Source: UBA4292 sp002395865
Lineage (GTDB): Bacteria; Bacillota; Clostridia; Lachnospirales; Lachnospiraceae
Direction of reading: 5' to 3'
DNA length: 43,239 bases
Assembly: GCA_946533395.1 (NCBI GenBank)
Contig: CAMNBU010000021.1
Location: 1-43,239 of the forward strand
Both the position numbers and the translations under genes were made by a program. The notes beneath the pieces are model-generated. The model did not search any database and was not told where the DNA came from. It was given only the letters and a program-made list of their open reading frames with translations. The first letter of the stretch is position 1. Every line of letters begins with the position of its first letter. Below are positions 26,434 to 33,940 of this stretch, one piece after another.

Positions 26434-27660
26434 TCAGACCTTTACGATCATCTGCTGTTCCTCGGCCGAGTGCCTGCTTCCGGTAGCACCGTGCAGCAGC
26501 ATGCGGTAGAGATCGCCGGCATAGATATCCATATCAAACAGGGAGAGGGCTTCATTCCTCATATCTCCCTCATAGTATTCGGCGATGAGCTGTCTGCCGT
26601 CCTTCACATTTGTGATGACGGGCAGGCGGCTCTTTTCCTTTAACTCCTTAAGAAGAGGCGTATTGCCCCTGAAGCCGAGGACTCTCGCGTATAGCGCACG
26701 CGTAAAACGATTCACCGGTGAATTCTGCGTGAGCATGGAGGTGAGCAGCCTGCAGACTCTGGCGTATGTTGTGTTCTTAGGCTGTATATAGCGGATGAAG
26801 CTGTCGAAGGAGTACGCCGGAGCGCTCAGGAAGCACTTTTTTATATGCCTGATAAGCTCGGGGTCCGCGTCCGGCAGCTCCGCAAGCTCATTCTCATCGG
26901 CTATAAACAGCCGGTAGATAACGACCGGTGTGAGAAGGTCGGGATCAAACAGATCCGCCTTCAGAAGTATATCAAGAGAGTTCTGCGGCATATATTTCTT
27001 CAGATCGTTAAGGTTATGGCTAAGAACGGCGGCTCTTATGGAGGTGGCACTGGTCATTTCAGTTTCTGAAAGGCGTGTTTGCCCATGATCGCTAAGAGCT
27101 CTTTTGACGGCAACAGGGCGTATATCGCTTCCGAGCTCCTTCAGAGCCTTTATGTATTCGATACCGAGTATGGTGTTAGGTGACAGAGAGAAATCCCTTC
27201 CGATAAAGCCATCCGTCTGTGAGAGCGCGTATGATAGCGCGGCGGGATAGGACATGCCCTGCCTCTGCGAGAGCATGAGACGTTCCCTGAAGCCTTCCGG
27301 TTCCTCTGTAAGTATGCCCGCGGCCTCATGGAGAAGGGTGATGTCGTCGTATTCGCTGCCGAAGCACAGGGTGTCCACGCAACCGATGCCGTTTATTATG
27401 GATACCGCGCCGTATGCGAATATCTGCGCACAGGAGGAGAAGGCGGCGGGTAGAAGGAGCACAACGTCCGCGCCGTTCATCAGAGCTGCACGCGTGCGCT
27501 CCTCCTTGGATATGATGGCGGGCTTGCCGCTTTGCGTCCAGTCGCCGCTCATGATGACGATCACACTGTCTGCGCCGGTAATAAGGCGGGCCTGCTCTAT
27601 GATATATCTGTGTCCGTTGTGGAACGGATTGAATTCCGCTATGATGGCTGTGGTCTTCAT
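26434..27660 (-). CDS. tmcAL: tRNA(Met) cytidine acetate ligase TmcAL (YlbM-like)
   Basis: Nucleotidyltransferase-like enzyme that activates acetate with ATP and acetylates C34 of elongator tRNA-Met, ensuring correct reading of AUG. The 408-residue product begins MKTTAIIAEFNPFHNGHRY, which holds the HxGH-type nucleotide-binding signature. It continues with the conserved IVIMSGDWTQSGKPAI near residue 35 and FGSEYDD near 98. ylbM often lies near pta/ackA and yceD-rpmF in Firmicutes. Here pta starts 3 kb away with the PadR cassette and a dehydrogenase in between. It converges on the AI-2E gene with two bases between the stops. Confidence 0.93.
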   Translation of the reverse strand: MKTTAIIAEFNPFHNGHRYIIEQARLITGADSVIVIMSGDWTQSGKPAIISKEERTRAALMNGADVVLLLPAAFSSCAQIFAYGAVSIINGIGCVDTLCFGSEYDDITLLHEAAGILTEEPEGFRERLMLSQRQGMSYPAALSYALSQTDGFIGRDFSLSPNTILGIEYIKALKELGSDIRPVAVKRALSDHGQTRLSETEMTSATSIRAAVLSHNLNDLKKYMPQNSLDILLKADLFDPDLLTPVVIYRLFIADENELAELPDADPELIRHIKKCFLSAPAYSFDSFIRYIQPKNTTYARVCRLLTSMLTQNSPVNRFTRALYARVLGFRGNTPLLKELKEKSRLPVITNVKDGRQLIAEYYEGDMRNEALSLFDMDIYAGDLYRMLLHGATGSRHSAEEQQMIVKV

Positions 27661-27756
27661 GGAATAGCCTTTCTCTGTATGTTATAGCGTTATCTTATCA
27701 TAAATCCACGGTAAATTACAGAGAAAAAAATTTTTGAATAAAATTTAAAATACCTC

Positions 27757-27790
27757 TTGACACACAATACTATGTGATGTATAGTATAAT
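27757..27790 (+). promoter_or_regulatory. padR promoter with overlapping palindromic operator
   Basis: TTGACA (27757-27762), 17-nt spacer, TATAGT (27780-27785); a second possible -10, TATAAT, is at 27785-27790. A perfect 7-bp palindrome, ATACTAT (27767-27773) and ATAGTAT (27781-27787) with a 7-base centre, covers the spacer and -10. PadR dimers bind such AT-rich palindromes, so autorepression of the operon is expected. The AT-rich rest of this 148-bp divergent gap shows no convincing tmcAL promoter. Confidence 0.8.
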
Positions 27791-27808
27791 GCGTCAGGAG
27801 GTATTGCG

Positions 27809-28117
27809 ATGGAAAATCAAATGAAACGTGGACTTTTGGATGTCTGCGTACTTGCAGCCATCAAAAATGAAGACTCCTACGGTTATCAGATAGTGAAGGA
27901 CATGAGCCCCTACGTGGAGATATCTGAGTCCACACTGTACCCGATACTGCGGCGGCTCGAGACGCAGCAGCTTCTGACGGTGCGGACGGCGGAACACAAC
28001 GGAAGACTCAGAAAGTACTATCACATAACCGATGCCGGACGGATGCGGCTCTACGCATTCGGCGAGGAGTGGAAGGAGTTAATGCAGATCTATGAATTTG
28101 TTACCAGGGAGGATTGA
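27809..28117 (+). CDS. PadR-family transcriptional regulator
   Basis: A 102-residue winged-helix repressor of the short PadR type (PadR-s2). Family elements are the N-terminal helix KRGLLDVCVLAAI, the recognition-helix region SYGYQIVKDM, and the wing STLYPILRRLETQ followed by GRLRKYYHIT. A C-terminal helix for dimerisation ends the protein. It has an excellent AGGAGG at 27796-27801. It is the first gene of a three-gene operon with DUF1700 and DUF4097 proteins, and the palindrome in its own promoter suggests it represses the whole unit. The signal it responds to is not visible. Confidence 0.93.
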   Translation: MENQMKRGLLDVCVLAAIKNEDSYGYQIVKDMSPYVEISESTLYPILRRLETQQLLTVRTAEHNGRLRKYYHITDAGRMRLYAFGEEWKELMQIYEFVTRED

Positions 28118-28118
28118 G

Positions 28119-28706
28119 ATGAACAAGGCACAGTTTTTGGAGGAGCTCGCGCGCAGCCTTTACGGACTGTCAGACTACGACATTAACAGGTCGCTTGATT
28201 ATTACGAGGAGATGATCGATGACCGCGTTGAGGACGGTATGAGCGAGGAGCAGGCGGTAGCTGCCCTCGGAAGCGTGGAGGAGATAAGGGCGAGGATACT
28301 CGACGAGATCCCCATGAGAAGGATCGTCGGCGAGAGGATGAAGCCTAAGAAGAAGATGAGCGGACTGGCCATCACACTTCTGGCCATAGGTTCGGTGGTG
28401 TGGCTTCCCCTGCTTCTGGCGTTGCTTATAATATGTCTGGCTCTTTATATCAGTTTCTTTGCAATTATTTTCAGTCTGTATGTATCAGATCTTGCGGTGT
28501 TCGTATCGGGCCTGGCCTGCACAGTGGTCGGTCTCCTGGCTCCGATGGCATTTTACACCAAGCTTTTCTATGTTGGTTCTGGCATAGCTTTAGTTGGCTC
28601 TGCGATACTTCTTTTCTTCCTGTTCACCCTCATCGCGAAGGGAATGCTGTTTATCGGCGGGAAGATAGCACTCGGTATCAAGATGCTTTTTGTAGGAGGA
28701 AGGTAA
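28119..28706 (+). CDS. DUF1700 family membrane protein
   Basis: A 195-residue protein. Residues 1-60 are the soluble helical DUF1700 head (MNKAQFLEELARSLYGLS, YYEEMIDDRVEDGMSEEQAV), and the rest is hydrophobic with about four membrane helices from residue 75 on. ATG 28119 overlaps no codon of padR but follows its stop by one base and has AGGGAGGA upstream. An in-frame ATG at 28092 lies inside padR and is rejected. DUF1700 proteins accompany PadR regulators and DUF4097 proteins in many Firmicutes. The head resembles HAAS-type signalling modules, and the function is unknown. Confidence 0.9.
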   Translation: MNKAQFLEELARSLYGLSDYDINRSLDYYEEMIDDRVEDGMSEEQAVAALGSVEEIRARILDEIPMRRIVGERMKPKKKMSGLAITLLAIGSVVWLPLLLALLIICLALYISFFAIIFSLYVSDLAVFVSGLACTVVGLLAPMAFYTKLFYVGSGIALVGSAILLFFLFTLIAKGMLFIGGKIALGIKMLFVGGR

Positions 28707-28707
28707 G

Positions 28708-29562
28708 ATGAAAAAAGCCAATGTTGTTTTGATAACAGTTGCCGTTTTTATGGTTATAGCGGGTATGGCGATGGTGTTCGTATCATTCGCAAGAAATGGT
28801 TTTGATTACAAGAAGGTGGTAAATATGGCAAAATATGATTATAAGAAGTTTACATTTACAGAAGAAATCAATAGTATTGATCTTTTAATCGGCTCGTACA
28901 GCTTAAAAGTGGTCAGGTCTTTTGATGCGAATACGTATTTCGAGTGTTATGTGAACGATAAGAACTATTTCGATGCAGAAGTTAGGAACGGCATGCTTAA
29001 GATCGAAGAAAAGAATGACTACAGGTGGTGGGAGTTATTTACCAGAGGAATAGGTGCAAACTACGAAGACTGTGTACTATCGCTTCCGGCGGATGAGTAT
29101 GAGAAGCTTAATGCCGACATTGGAAGCGGAAGATTTGAGTGCAATACGAGTATACGGTTTTCAAAAGTCGATGTATCCACAGGAAGCGGAAGCATATTGC
29201 TGGACGGGGTCGACGCAGGTGACATCTCGGTGGCGACAGGAAGCGGAAGCATAAATCTCGGAAATATGGACGCCGGAAGATTATACGCAAAGACAGGAAG
29301 TGGAAGCATAAAGCTCGTAAATGTCATAACGGAGGATAAACTTACTGCAAAGACCGGAAGCGGCAGCATAAAGCTGGAGTCGGTGGACGGCGGCGAGTTG
29401 GAGCTCTCCACGGGCAGCGGCAGCATCAGCGGCTCGCTTAAGAGTGCGAAGAAGTTCGTGACATCCACAGGTTCAGGCTCTGTGAACGTTCCGGAGAACG
29501 GTGACGGCGGAGTATGCAAGGCCGACACAGGAAGCGGAAGCATCAAGTTGACAGTGGAATAA
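28708..29562 (+). CDS. DUF4097 beta-strand repeat protein (putative surface adhesin)
   Basis: A 284-residue protein anchored by an N-terminal membrane helix (about residues 5-27, VVLITVAVFMVIAGMAMVF) and predicted to sit outside the membrane. From residue 158 it has seven TGSGS motifs at 19-20 residue spacing, plus one degenerate copy before them. The regular period suggests a right-handed beta-helix with one turn per repeat. The first half of the gene is visibly more AT-rich than the neighbouring genes. It is last in the PadR operon, with GTAGGAGGAAGG ahead of the start. Members are annotated as putative adhesins, but an envelope-stress role is equally possible. Confidence 0.88.
   Translation: MKKANVVLITVAVFMVIAGMAMVFVSFARNGFDYKKVVNMAKYDYKKFTFTEEINSIDLLIGSYSLKVVRSFDANTYFECYVNDKNYFDAEVRNGMLKIEEKNDYRWWELFTRGIGANYEDCVLSLPADEYEKLNADIGSGRFECNTSIRFSKVDVSTGSGSILLDGVDAGDISVATGSGSINLGNMDAGRLYAKTGSGSIKLVNVITEDKLTAKTGSGSIKLESVDGGELELSTGSGSISGSLKSAKKFVTSTGSGSVNVPENGDGGVCKADTGSGSIKLTVE
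29179..29559 (+). repeat. Seven TGSGS-encoding repeats, about 57-60 bp period
   Basis: The unit ACAGGAAGCGGAAGC, or close variants of it, begins each repeat. The copies vary in the third codon position, so this is an old repeat under protein-level selection rather than a fresh tandem expansion. Confidence 0.8.
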
Positions 29563-29580
29563 TAATGGTTTATCATTAAA

Positions 29581-29604
29581 GGGCTGCGGCGTATGTCGCA
29601 GCCC
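29581..29604 (+). terminator. Hairpin ending the PadR-DUF1700-DUF4097 operon
   Basis: Perfect 8-bp stem GGGCTGCG/CGCAGCCC with an 8-base loop, 18 bases after the DUF4097 stop. It is not followed by a T-run (AAATCCG follows), so it may be a weak or factor-assisted terminator. Confidence 0.5.
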
Positions 29605-29630
29605 AAATCCGTTTATTGGAGGAGTTCATC

Positions 29631-30599
29631 ATGTATAAAGCAGTATATCTGGAGGCTGACGCGGTCAATACGGGTGATATCAGCTTCGCACCCATCGAAT
29701 CCGTAATAGAGACAAAATTCTACGGTAATACGACCGAGGCGGACAAATACGACCATATAGGCGACGCCGAGGTGGTGTTTTCAAATAAGATATTGTTCGA
29801 TAAGGAGACCTTCGACAGGCTTCCGAAACTGAAGTATATCGGTGTCTGCGCCACCGGCTACAATGTGATCGATACAGAGGAGGCAAAGCGCCATAACGTT
29901 ACCGTGACCAATGTTCCCGCGTACAGCACCGAATCCGTGGCGCAGCTCGCATGGGGGCTCATAATAGAGTGTGCAAGCCATATAAGCGAACATGCTGCCA
30001 GTGTGAAGGCGGGCGACTGGGTGAGGAGCGAGACGTTCTGCTACTGGTTAAAGCCGATGACGGAGTTGAGCGGCAAAACGATAGGAATAGTCGGCTACGG
30101 CAATATAGGCAGGAGGATGGTGCAGATAGCGCGCGCCCTCGGCATGAGGGTGCTGGTGAATACGGCTCATCCGGACAGATATGAAAATGAAGCCTGCGAA
30201 GGCCTTAGCTTTGTGAGCCTTCGAGAGCTGTTTAAGGATAGCGATGTCATTTCCCTGCACTGTCCCATGACGCAGGAGACCGCAAAGCTGATAAGGCGCG
30301 ATACCATAGCTGCCATGAAGGACGGCGTGATAATAGTGAATGTCTCACGCGGTGGGCTGGTGGATGAGGCCGATCTGGCGCAGGCACTTAAGGACGGCAA
30401 GGTGGCCGCCGCTGCATGCGATGTGGTGTCGGCTGAGCCCATGAAGGCGGACAACCCGCTTCTTTTCGCACCGAATATCTGCATCACACCCCACATGGCG
30501 TGGGCAAGTGTGGAGGCGAGGACCAGGCTTATTGAGACCGTGGCGGATAATCTCAGAGCATTTCTGGCGGGAGAGAAGAAGAACGTGCTGACTGATTGA
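29631..30599 (+). CDS. D-2-hydroxyacid dehydrogenase (glycerate/hydroxypyruvate-reductase-like)
   Basis: NAD(P)-dependent oxidoreductase of 322 residues. The Rossmann motif is GIVGYGNIGRRM near residue 149. Catalytic residues of the family are seen: Arg in NVSRGGLVDE, Glu in DVVSAEPM and His in CITPHMAWAS. The substrate-binding LKYIGVCATGYNVID is at residues 66-80. The MAWAS ending of the His motif is most like glycerate dehydrogenase/hydroxypyruvate reductase, but the substrate is not settled by sequence. ATG 29631 has TTGGAGGAG nine bases upstream, and the longer start at 29616 lies in that site. It is transcribed either from an unseen promoter or by read-through past the hairpin at 29581. 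Confidence 0.9.
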   Translation: MYKAVYLEADAVNTGDISFAPIESVIETKFYGNTTEADKYDHIGDAEVVFSNKILFDKETFDRLPKLKYIGVCATGYNVIDTEEAKRHNVTVTNVPAYSTESVAQLAWGLIIECASHISEHAASVKAGDWVRSETFCYWLKPMTELSGKTIGIVGYGNIGRRMVQIARALGMRVLVNTAHPDRYENEACEGLSFVSLRELFKDSDVISLHCPMTQETAKLIRRDTIAAMKDGVIIVNVSRGGLVDEADLAQALKDGKVAAAACDVVSAEPMKADNPLLFAPNICITPHMAWASVEARTRLIETVADNLRAFLAGEKKNVLTD

Positions 30600-30671
30600 G
30601 AGCCTGCCGGCTGCCCACGGCAGAAGCGTAATACGTCCGGAAGTATGTCAATTATTTAACAAAGATAATTA

Positions 30672-30708
30672 TTGATAATTGCATCAAAGGGTGTTAAACT
30701 AATATAAG
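30672..30708 (+). promoter_or_regulatory. Possible promoter of pta
   Basis: In the AT-rich 141-bp gap two overlapping candidates exist: TTGCAT (30679-30684) with 18-nt spacing to TATAAG (30703-30708), or TTGATA (30672-30677) with 17-nt spacing to TAAACT (30695-30700). A short palindrome TTGAT/ATCAA (30672-30687) covers the -35 area. The start of the gap holds a small hairpin CTGCCG/CGGCAG (30604-30623) without a T-run. Confidence 0.45.
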
Positions 30709-30740
30709 TTTTTGAATTTTGAAAGGAAGGCAGCAGTATT

Positions 30741-31775
30741 ATGAGCTTTATTGAAAACATCAAGGAGAGGGCCAGAAAGGCCAATAAAACAATAGTTCTT
30801 CCCGAGGGCATGACCAGCCGTACATGGGTCGCAGCGGACAAGATACTCAGGGAGAATATAGCAGATCTTATTATCCTGGCCACACCCGAGATGGTGGATG
30901 AGTACAGCCAGAGAATTGATGTTTCCAAGGCGACCATCATCGATCCGAACACATCCCCAGATCTTCCGAGATATATCGACGCGTTCGTCGAGCTCAGAAA
31001 GAGCAAGGGCATGACTCCCGAGGAGGCGAAGAGACTCCTCACGAGCGATTTTATGTACTATGCCTGCATGATGGTAAAGTGCGGAGATGCGGATGGCGTC
31101 GTATCCGGTGCCTGCCATTCAAGCGCCAATACACTGAGGCCTTCGCTTCAGATACTTAAGACCAAGCCCGGCGCCAAGCTGGTATCGGCCTTCTTCCTTA
31201 TGATCGTTCCGAACTGTACATACGGAGCGGACGGAACCTTTGTGTTCTCGGACTGCGGTCTCGAGCAGAACCCCGATTCCGAGAAGCTGGCGAATATTGC
31301 CGTCACATCGGCCGATACATTCAGGCTCCTGGTACAGAAGGAGCCGCTGGTTGCGATGCTCTCACATTCCACTAAGGGAAGCGCGAAGCACGCGGACGTG
31401 GACAAGGTCGTTGAGGCAGTCAGGATAGCGCACGAGATCGCTCCCGAGCTCAAGCTTGACGGCGAGCTCCAGACGGATGCGGCCATCGTGCCCGAGGTCG
31501 CAGCTTATAAGGCTCCCGGCAGCGAGGTCGCAGGCCGCGCGAACGTGCTTATCTTCCCCGACCTCGACGCGGGCAATATCGGCTACAAGCTCGTTCAGAG
31601 GCTTGCGGGCGCAGAGGCATACGGACCCATCACCCAGGGACTTGCGGGAGCGGTAAATGACCTCTCAAGAGGCTGTAACGCGGACGACATCGTCGGCGTT
31701 GTGGCTATAACGGCTGTCCAGGCAGAGGCTCTCGACGAGGAGAAGAGGGCAATATCAGCCAAGAAGGGCCGATAA
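30741..31775 (+). CDS. pta: Phosphate acetyltransferase
   Basis: Converts acetyl-CoA and phosphate to acetyl phosphate and CoA, the first step of acetate formation with ATP gain through acetate kinase. The 344-residue size is that of the short, stand-alone Pta. Recognisable stretches are VLPEGMTSRTW near residue 19, MMVKCGDADGVVSGACHSSA near 111, and the C-terminal FPDLDAGNIGYKLVQRL and GLAGAVNDLSRGC. Acetate kinase normally follows pta in related bacteria but is absent here; the next gene is yceD. The gene has AAGGAAGG ahead of its ATG. Confidence 0.95.
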   Translation: MSFIENIKERARKANKTIVLPEGMTSRTWVAADKILRENIADLIILATPEMVDEYSQRIDVSKATIIDPNTSPDLPRYIDAFVELRKSKGMTPEEAKRLLTSDFMYYACMMVKCGDADGVVSGACHSSANTLRPSLQILKTKPGAKLVSAFFLMIVPNCTYGADGTFVFSDCGLEQNPDSEKLANIAVTSADTFRLLVQKEPLVAMLSHSTKGSAKHADVDKVVEAVRIAHEIAPELKLDGELQTDAAIVPEVAAYKAPGSEVAGRANVLIFPDLDAGNIGYKLVQRLAGAEAYGPITQGLAGAVNDLSRGCNADDIVGVVAITAVQAEALDEEKRAISAKKGR

Positions 31776-31809
31776 GTCATTTTCTTGAAGATTTTTATTA
31801 AATTTCCTG

Positions 31810-31838
31810 TTGACTTTTGATATTTACGCGATTATAAT
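31810..31838 (+). promoter_or_regulatory. Consensus sigma-A promoter for yceD-rpmF
   Basis: TTGACT (31810-31815), exactly 17 nt, TATAAT (31833-31838). Predicted start is near 31845, about 35 bases before the yceD start. Only weak pairing (31760-31787) could terminate pta in front of it. Confidence 0.85.
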
Positions 31839-31880
31839 CTTCTAGGTGTGCCAGGCGGCCCCCTGAAGAGGGAGTTTGCC

Positions 31881-32396
31881 ATGCAGATTGAACTGTCCGT
31901 ATTATTTGACAGAAACGGCGCTGCCTGTGAATATGATGAGGCTTTCGAAGCGGAGGAGTTCTCCTTCGGAGGAAGAAGCTTCGGCGTGAGGGCTGATAAG
32001 CCTGTGCATGTGAGGATATTTCACAGGGACAGAGGACGTTTTGAGGTAAGCGGAACGGCTTCGCTGACAGTCGTCACGGCATGTGACAGATGTCTGGAGC
32101 CTGTCGAAAAAGAATTTCCACTGGAGTTATCAGCAGAGTTCGACTTAAACGATTCGGCTGAATGCTCGGAGCTTCCGTTTATATCAGGCAGTAAGCTTGA
32201 TGTGGATGCCTTCGCGCTTGATGAGCTCTATGTTAACATGCCGGTGAGTATTCTTTGCAGGGATGACTGCAGGGGACTTTGTAAAAAGTGCGGTGCGAAT
32301 CTGAATATCAGTCAGTGCGGCTGTGACACTTCGATACCGGATCCTCGTTTGGCTGATATCTTCAAGATCTATAATTCTGCTGGTAAGGAGGTGTAA
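31881..32396 (+). CDS. yceD: YceD / DUF177 family protein (large-subunit rRNA accumulation)
   Basis: A 171-residue soluble protein of the DUF177 family, which in bacteria and plastids is needed for 23S rRNA accumulation and is nearly always paired with ribosomal protein L32. The C-terminal cysteine-rich stretch CRDDCRGLCKKCGANLN with a following CGC is diagnostic and may bind zinc. A GTG at 31848 in frame would lie just past the predicted transcription start. ATG 31881 has a GAGGGAG site at proper distance and is preferred. rpmF follows after four bases. Confidence 0.9.
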   Translation: MQIELSVLFDRNGAACEYDEAFEAEEFSFGGRSFGVRADKPVHVRIFHRDRGRFEVSGTASLTVVTACDRCLEPVEKEFPLELSAEFDLNDSAECSELPFISGSKLDVDAFALDELYVNMPVSILCRDDCRGLCKKCGANLNISQCGCDTSIPDPRLADIFKIYNSAGKEV

Positions 32397-32400
32397 TCCA

Positions 32401-32580
32401 TGTCTATTTGTCCTAAGAATAAAACATCCAAGGCGAGAAGGGATAAGAGGCGTGCCAACTGGAAGATGGCAGTGCCGAACCTTGTAAAGTGTCCTAAATG
32501 TGGTGAGCTTATGATGCCTCACAGAGTATGCAAGGCTTGTGGCTCTTATAACAAGAAGGAGATCATTCCTGCTGAGTAAA
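32401..32580 (+). CDS. rpmF: 50S ribosomal protein L32
   Basis: A 59-residue protein beginning MSICPKNKTSKARRDKRRAN, a standard bL32 N-terminus. Two CxxC pairs (CPKC and CKAC) form the zinc ribbon, so this is the zinc-dependent (C+) version. The ribosome site AAGGAGG lies in the last codons of yceD. The gene is too short for a long-ORF screen but is certain from its sequence and place. A strong terminator follows 14 bases after the stop. Confidence 0.98.
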
Positions 32581-32594
32581 TGAGATGTTGTTAA

Positions 32595-32626
32595 GGGCTT
32601 TTCCTTTCGGGAAAAGCCCTCTTTTT
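32595..32626 (+). terminator. Rho-independent terminator after rpmF
   Basis: Perfect 10-bp stem GGGCTTTTCC/GGAAAAGCCC with a 5-base loop, followed by TCTTTTTC. It separates the yceD-rpmF transcript from the plsX group, so plsX needs partial read-through or its own promoter. I see no clear promoter in the 44 bases that follow. Confidence 0.9.
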
Positions 32627-32670
32627 CGATAAAGCCGGGATCGTTGCGTGCGGCTTTGGAAAGGGGCAAG

Positions 32671-33696
32671 ATGGTTAAGGTAGCACTTGACGCGATGGGC
32701 GGCGATAATGCTCCCGCCGAGATAGTAAGGGGCGCGGTGGACGCGCTTATCCTCGAGAAGGAGCTTTTTATATATCTTGTGGGCAGAACGGCCGACATAA
32801 AGGCTGAGCTCGATGCGTGCAAGAATGAAAAGAACAGAGCGGGCTTTGACGAATCCCGTATCGAGATAGTGGAGGCGCCGGAGGTCATCGAGACCGGTGA
32901 CAAGCCTGTATTTGCGGTGAGACATAAGCCGGATTCGTCCATGATAAGGGCTCTCACACTGGTGAAGGAGAAGAAGGCCGATGCCTTCGTGTCCAGCGGA
33001 AGCACGGGAGCCGTTTTGGTGGGCGGACAGCTGATAGTCGGCAAGTTAAAGGGCGTTCAGAGGACACCTCTTGCCCCTGTGATACCCACTCTCGACGGTG
33101 CCGCGCTTTTGGTAGACTGTGGCGCAAATGTGGACGCGAAGCCTGAGAACCTTATCCAGTATGCGCACATGGGCACCATCTACATGAAGTACATCATGGG
33201 CGTAAAGGATCCGAGGGTCGGCATACTGAATATCGGTGTCGAGGAGGAGAAGGGTAATGCTCTCGTAAAGGAGACATATCCGCTGCTTCGCGAGGAGAAG
33301 GGCATCAACTTCGTAGGAAGTGTCGAGGCTGCCGATCTGGTGGCGGGCAAAGCGGATGTCATCGTTACCGACGCATTCGCAGGCAATGTTGCCCTTAAGA
33401 TGTACGAGGCCACAGGCAAGGCGCTTCTGGGCCTTATGAAGGACGGCTTCAAGGCGAATCTCGCCAGCAAGCTCGGCGCGGCCCTTGCCATAGGACCGTT
33501 AAAGAAAAAGCTTAAGAAGTTCGACGCGAGCCGGTACGGCGGCGCTCCCATGCTTGGCCTTAACGGTCTGGTGGTGAAGAGCCACGGCAGCGCGAAGGCG
33601 GTGGAGATAAAGAACACCATGCTTCAGTGCATAGAGTTCTCGCGTCAGGATATCCCCGGCAAGATACAGGCGGCTTTGGGAAAGGAGAAGGCTTGA
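32671..33696 (+). CDS. plsX: Phosphate acyltransferase PlsX
   Basis: Peripheral membrane enzyme that makes acyl phosphate from acyl-ACP and phosphate, the first step of phosphatidic acid synthesis with PlsY. The 341-residue product starts MVKVALDAMGGDNAPAEIV, the classic PlsX N-terminus. It has SSGSTGAVLVGG near residue 110 and VTDAFAGNVALKMYE near 232. A start at 32644 would overlap the region right after the terminator. ATG 32671 with AAGGGG ahead is preferred. The immediate neighbour acpP encodes the carrier protein of its substrate. Confidence 0.96.
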   Translation: MVKVALDAMGGDNAPAEIVRGAVDALILEKELFIYLVGRTADIKAELDACKNEKNRAGFDESRIEIVEAPEVIETGDKPVFAVRHKPDSSMIRALTLVKEKKADAFVSSGSTGAVLVGGQLIVGKLKGVQRTPLAPVIPTLDGAALLVDCGANVDAKPENLIQYAHMGTIYMKYIMGVKDPRVGILNIGVEEEKGNALVKETYPLLREEKGINFVGSVEAADLVAGKADVIVTDAFAGNVALKMYEATGKALLGLMKDGFKANLASKLGAALAIGPLKKKLKKFDASRYGGAPMLGLNGLVVKSHGSAKAVEIKNTMLQCIEFSRQDIPGKIQAALGKEKA

Positions 33697-33697
33697 T

Positions 33698-33928
33698 ATG
33701 GAGTATGAGAAACTGAAAAGGATCATATCCGAGCAGCTGAACGTTCCGGCGAACAGTCTCACCAAGAACATGTCCTTCGTGAGCGATATTGGCGCGGATT
33801 CTCTGGCGCTTCTTGAGCTTCAGATCGCCCTGTGCCGCGAGTTTGACATAGATATAAGCGATGAGGCGATGAAGAATATCAAGACCATCGGCGACGCGTA
33901 CAACTGCGTCATGTCACTTATAGTTTAG
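33698..33928 (+). CDS. acpP: Acyl carrier protein
   Basis: A 76-residue acidic helical carrier. The Ser of the GADSLALLEL motif near residue 36 is the 4'-phosphopantetheine site; CoA for this is completed by coaE upstream. It carries acyl chains for fatty acid synthesis and donates them to PlsX. The gene starts one base after the plsX stop, with AAGGAGAAGG in the plsX end as ribosome site. The motif has GADSLA where many ACPs have GADSLD, so this could be a specialised copy, but the plsX-acpP-rnc context is that of the main ACP. Confidence 0.95.
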   Translation: MEYEKLKRIISEQLNVPANSLTKNMSFVSDIGADSLALLELQIALCREFDIDISDEAMKNIKTIGDAYNCVMSLIV

Positions 33929-33940
33929 TTGAGGTTTGAT

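Noticed and set aside
29179..29559. Regular repeats considered as a CRISPR-like array
   Set aside because: The period is in frame, the copies diverge at third codon positions, and there are no unique spacers. It is a protein repeat.
31760..31787. Hairpin CAAGAA/TTCTTG at the end of pta as a terminator
   Set aside because: Only six AT-rich pairs with a 16-base loop; the following T-rich stretch is displaced. Too weak to call.
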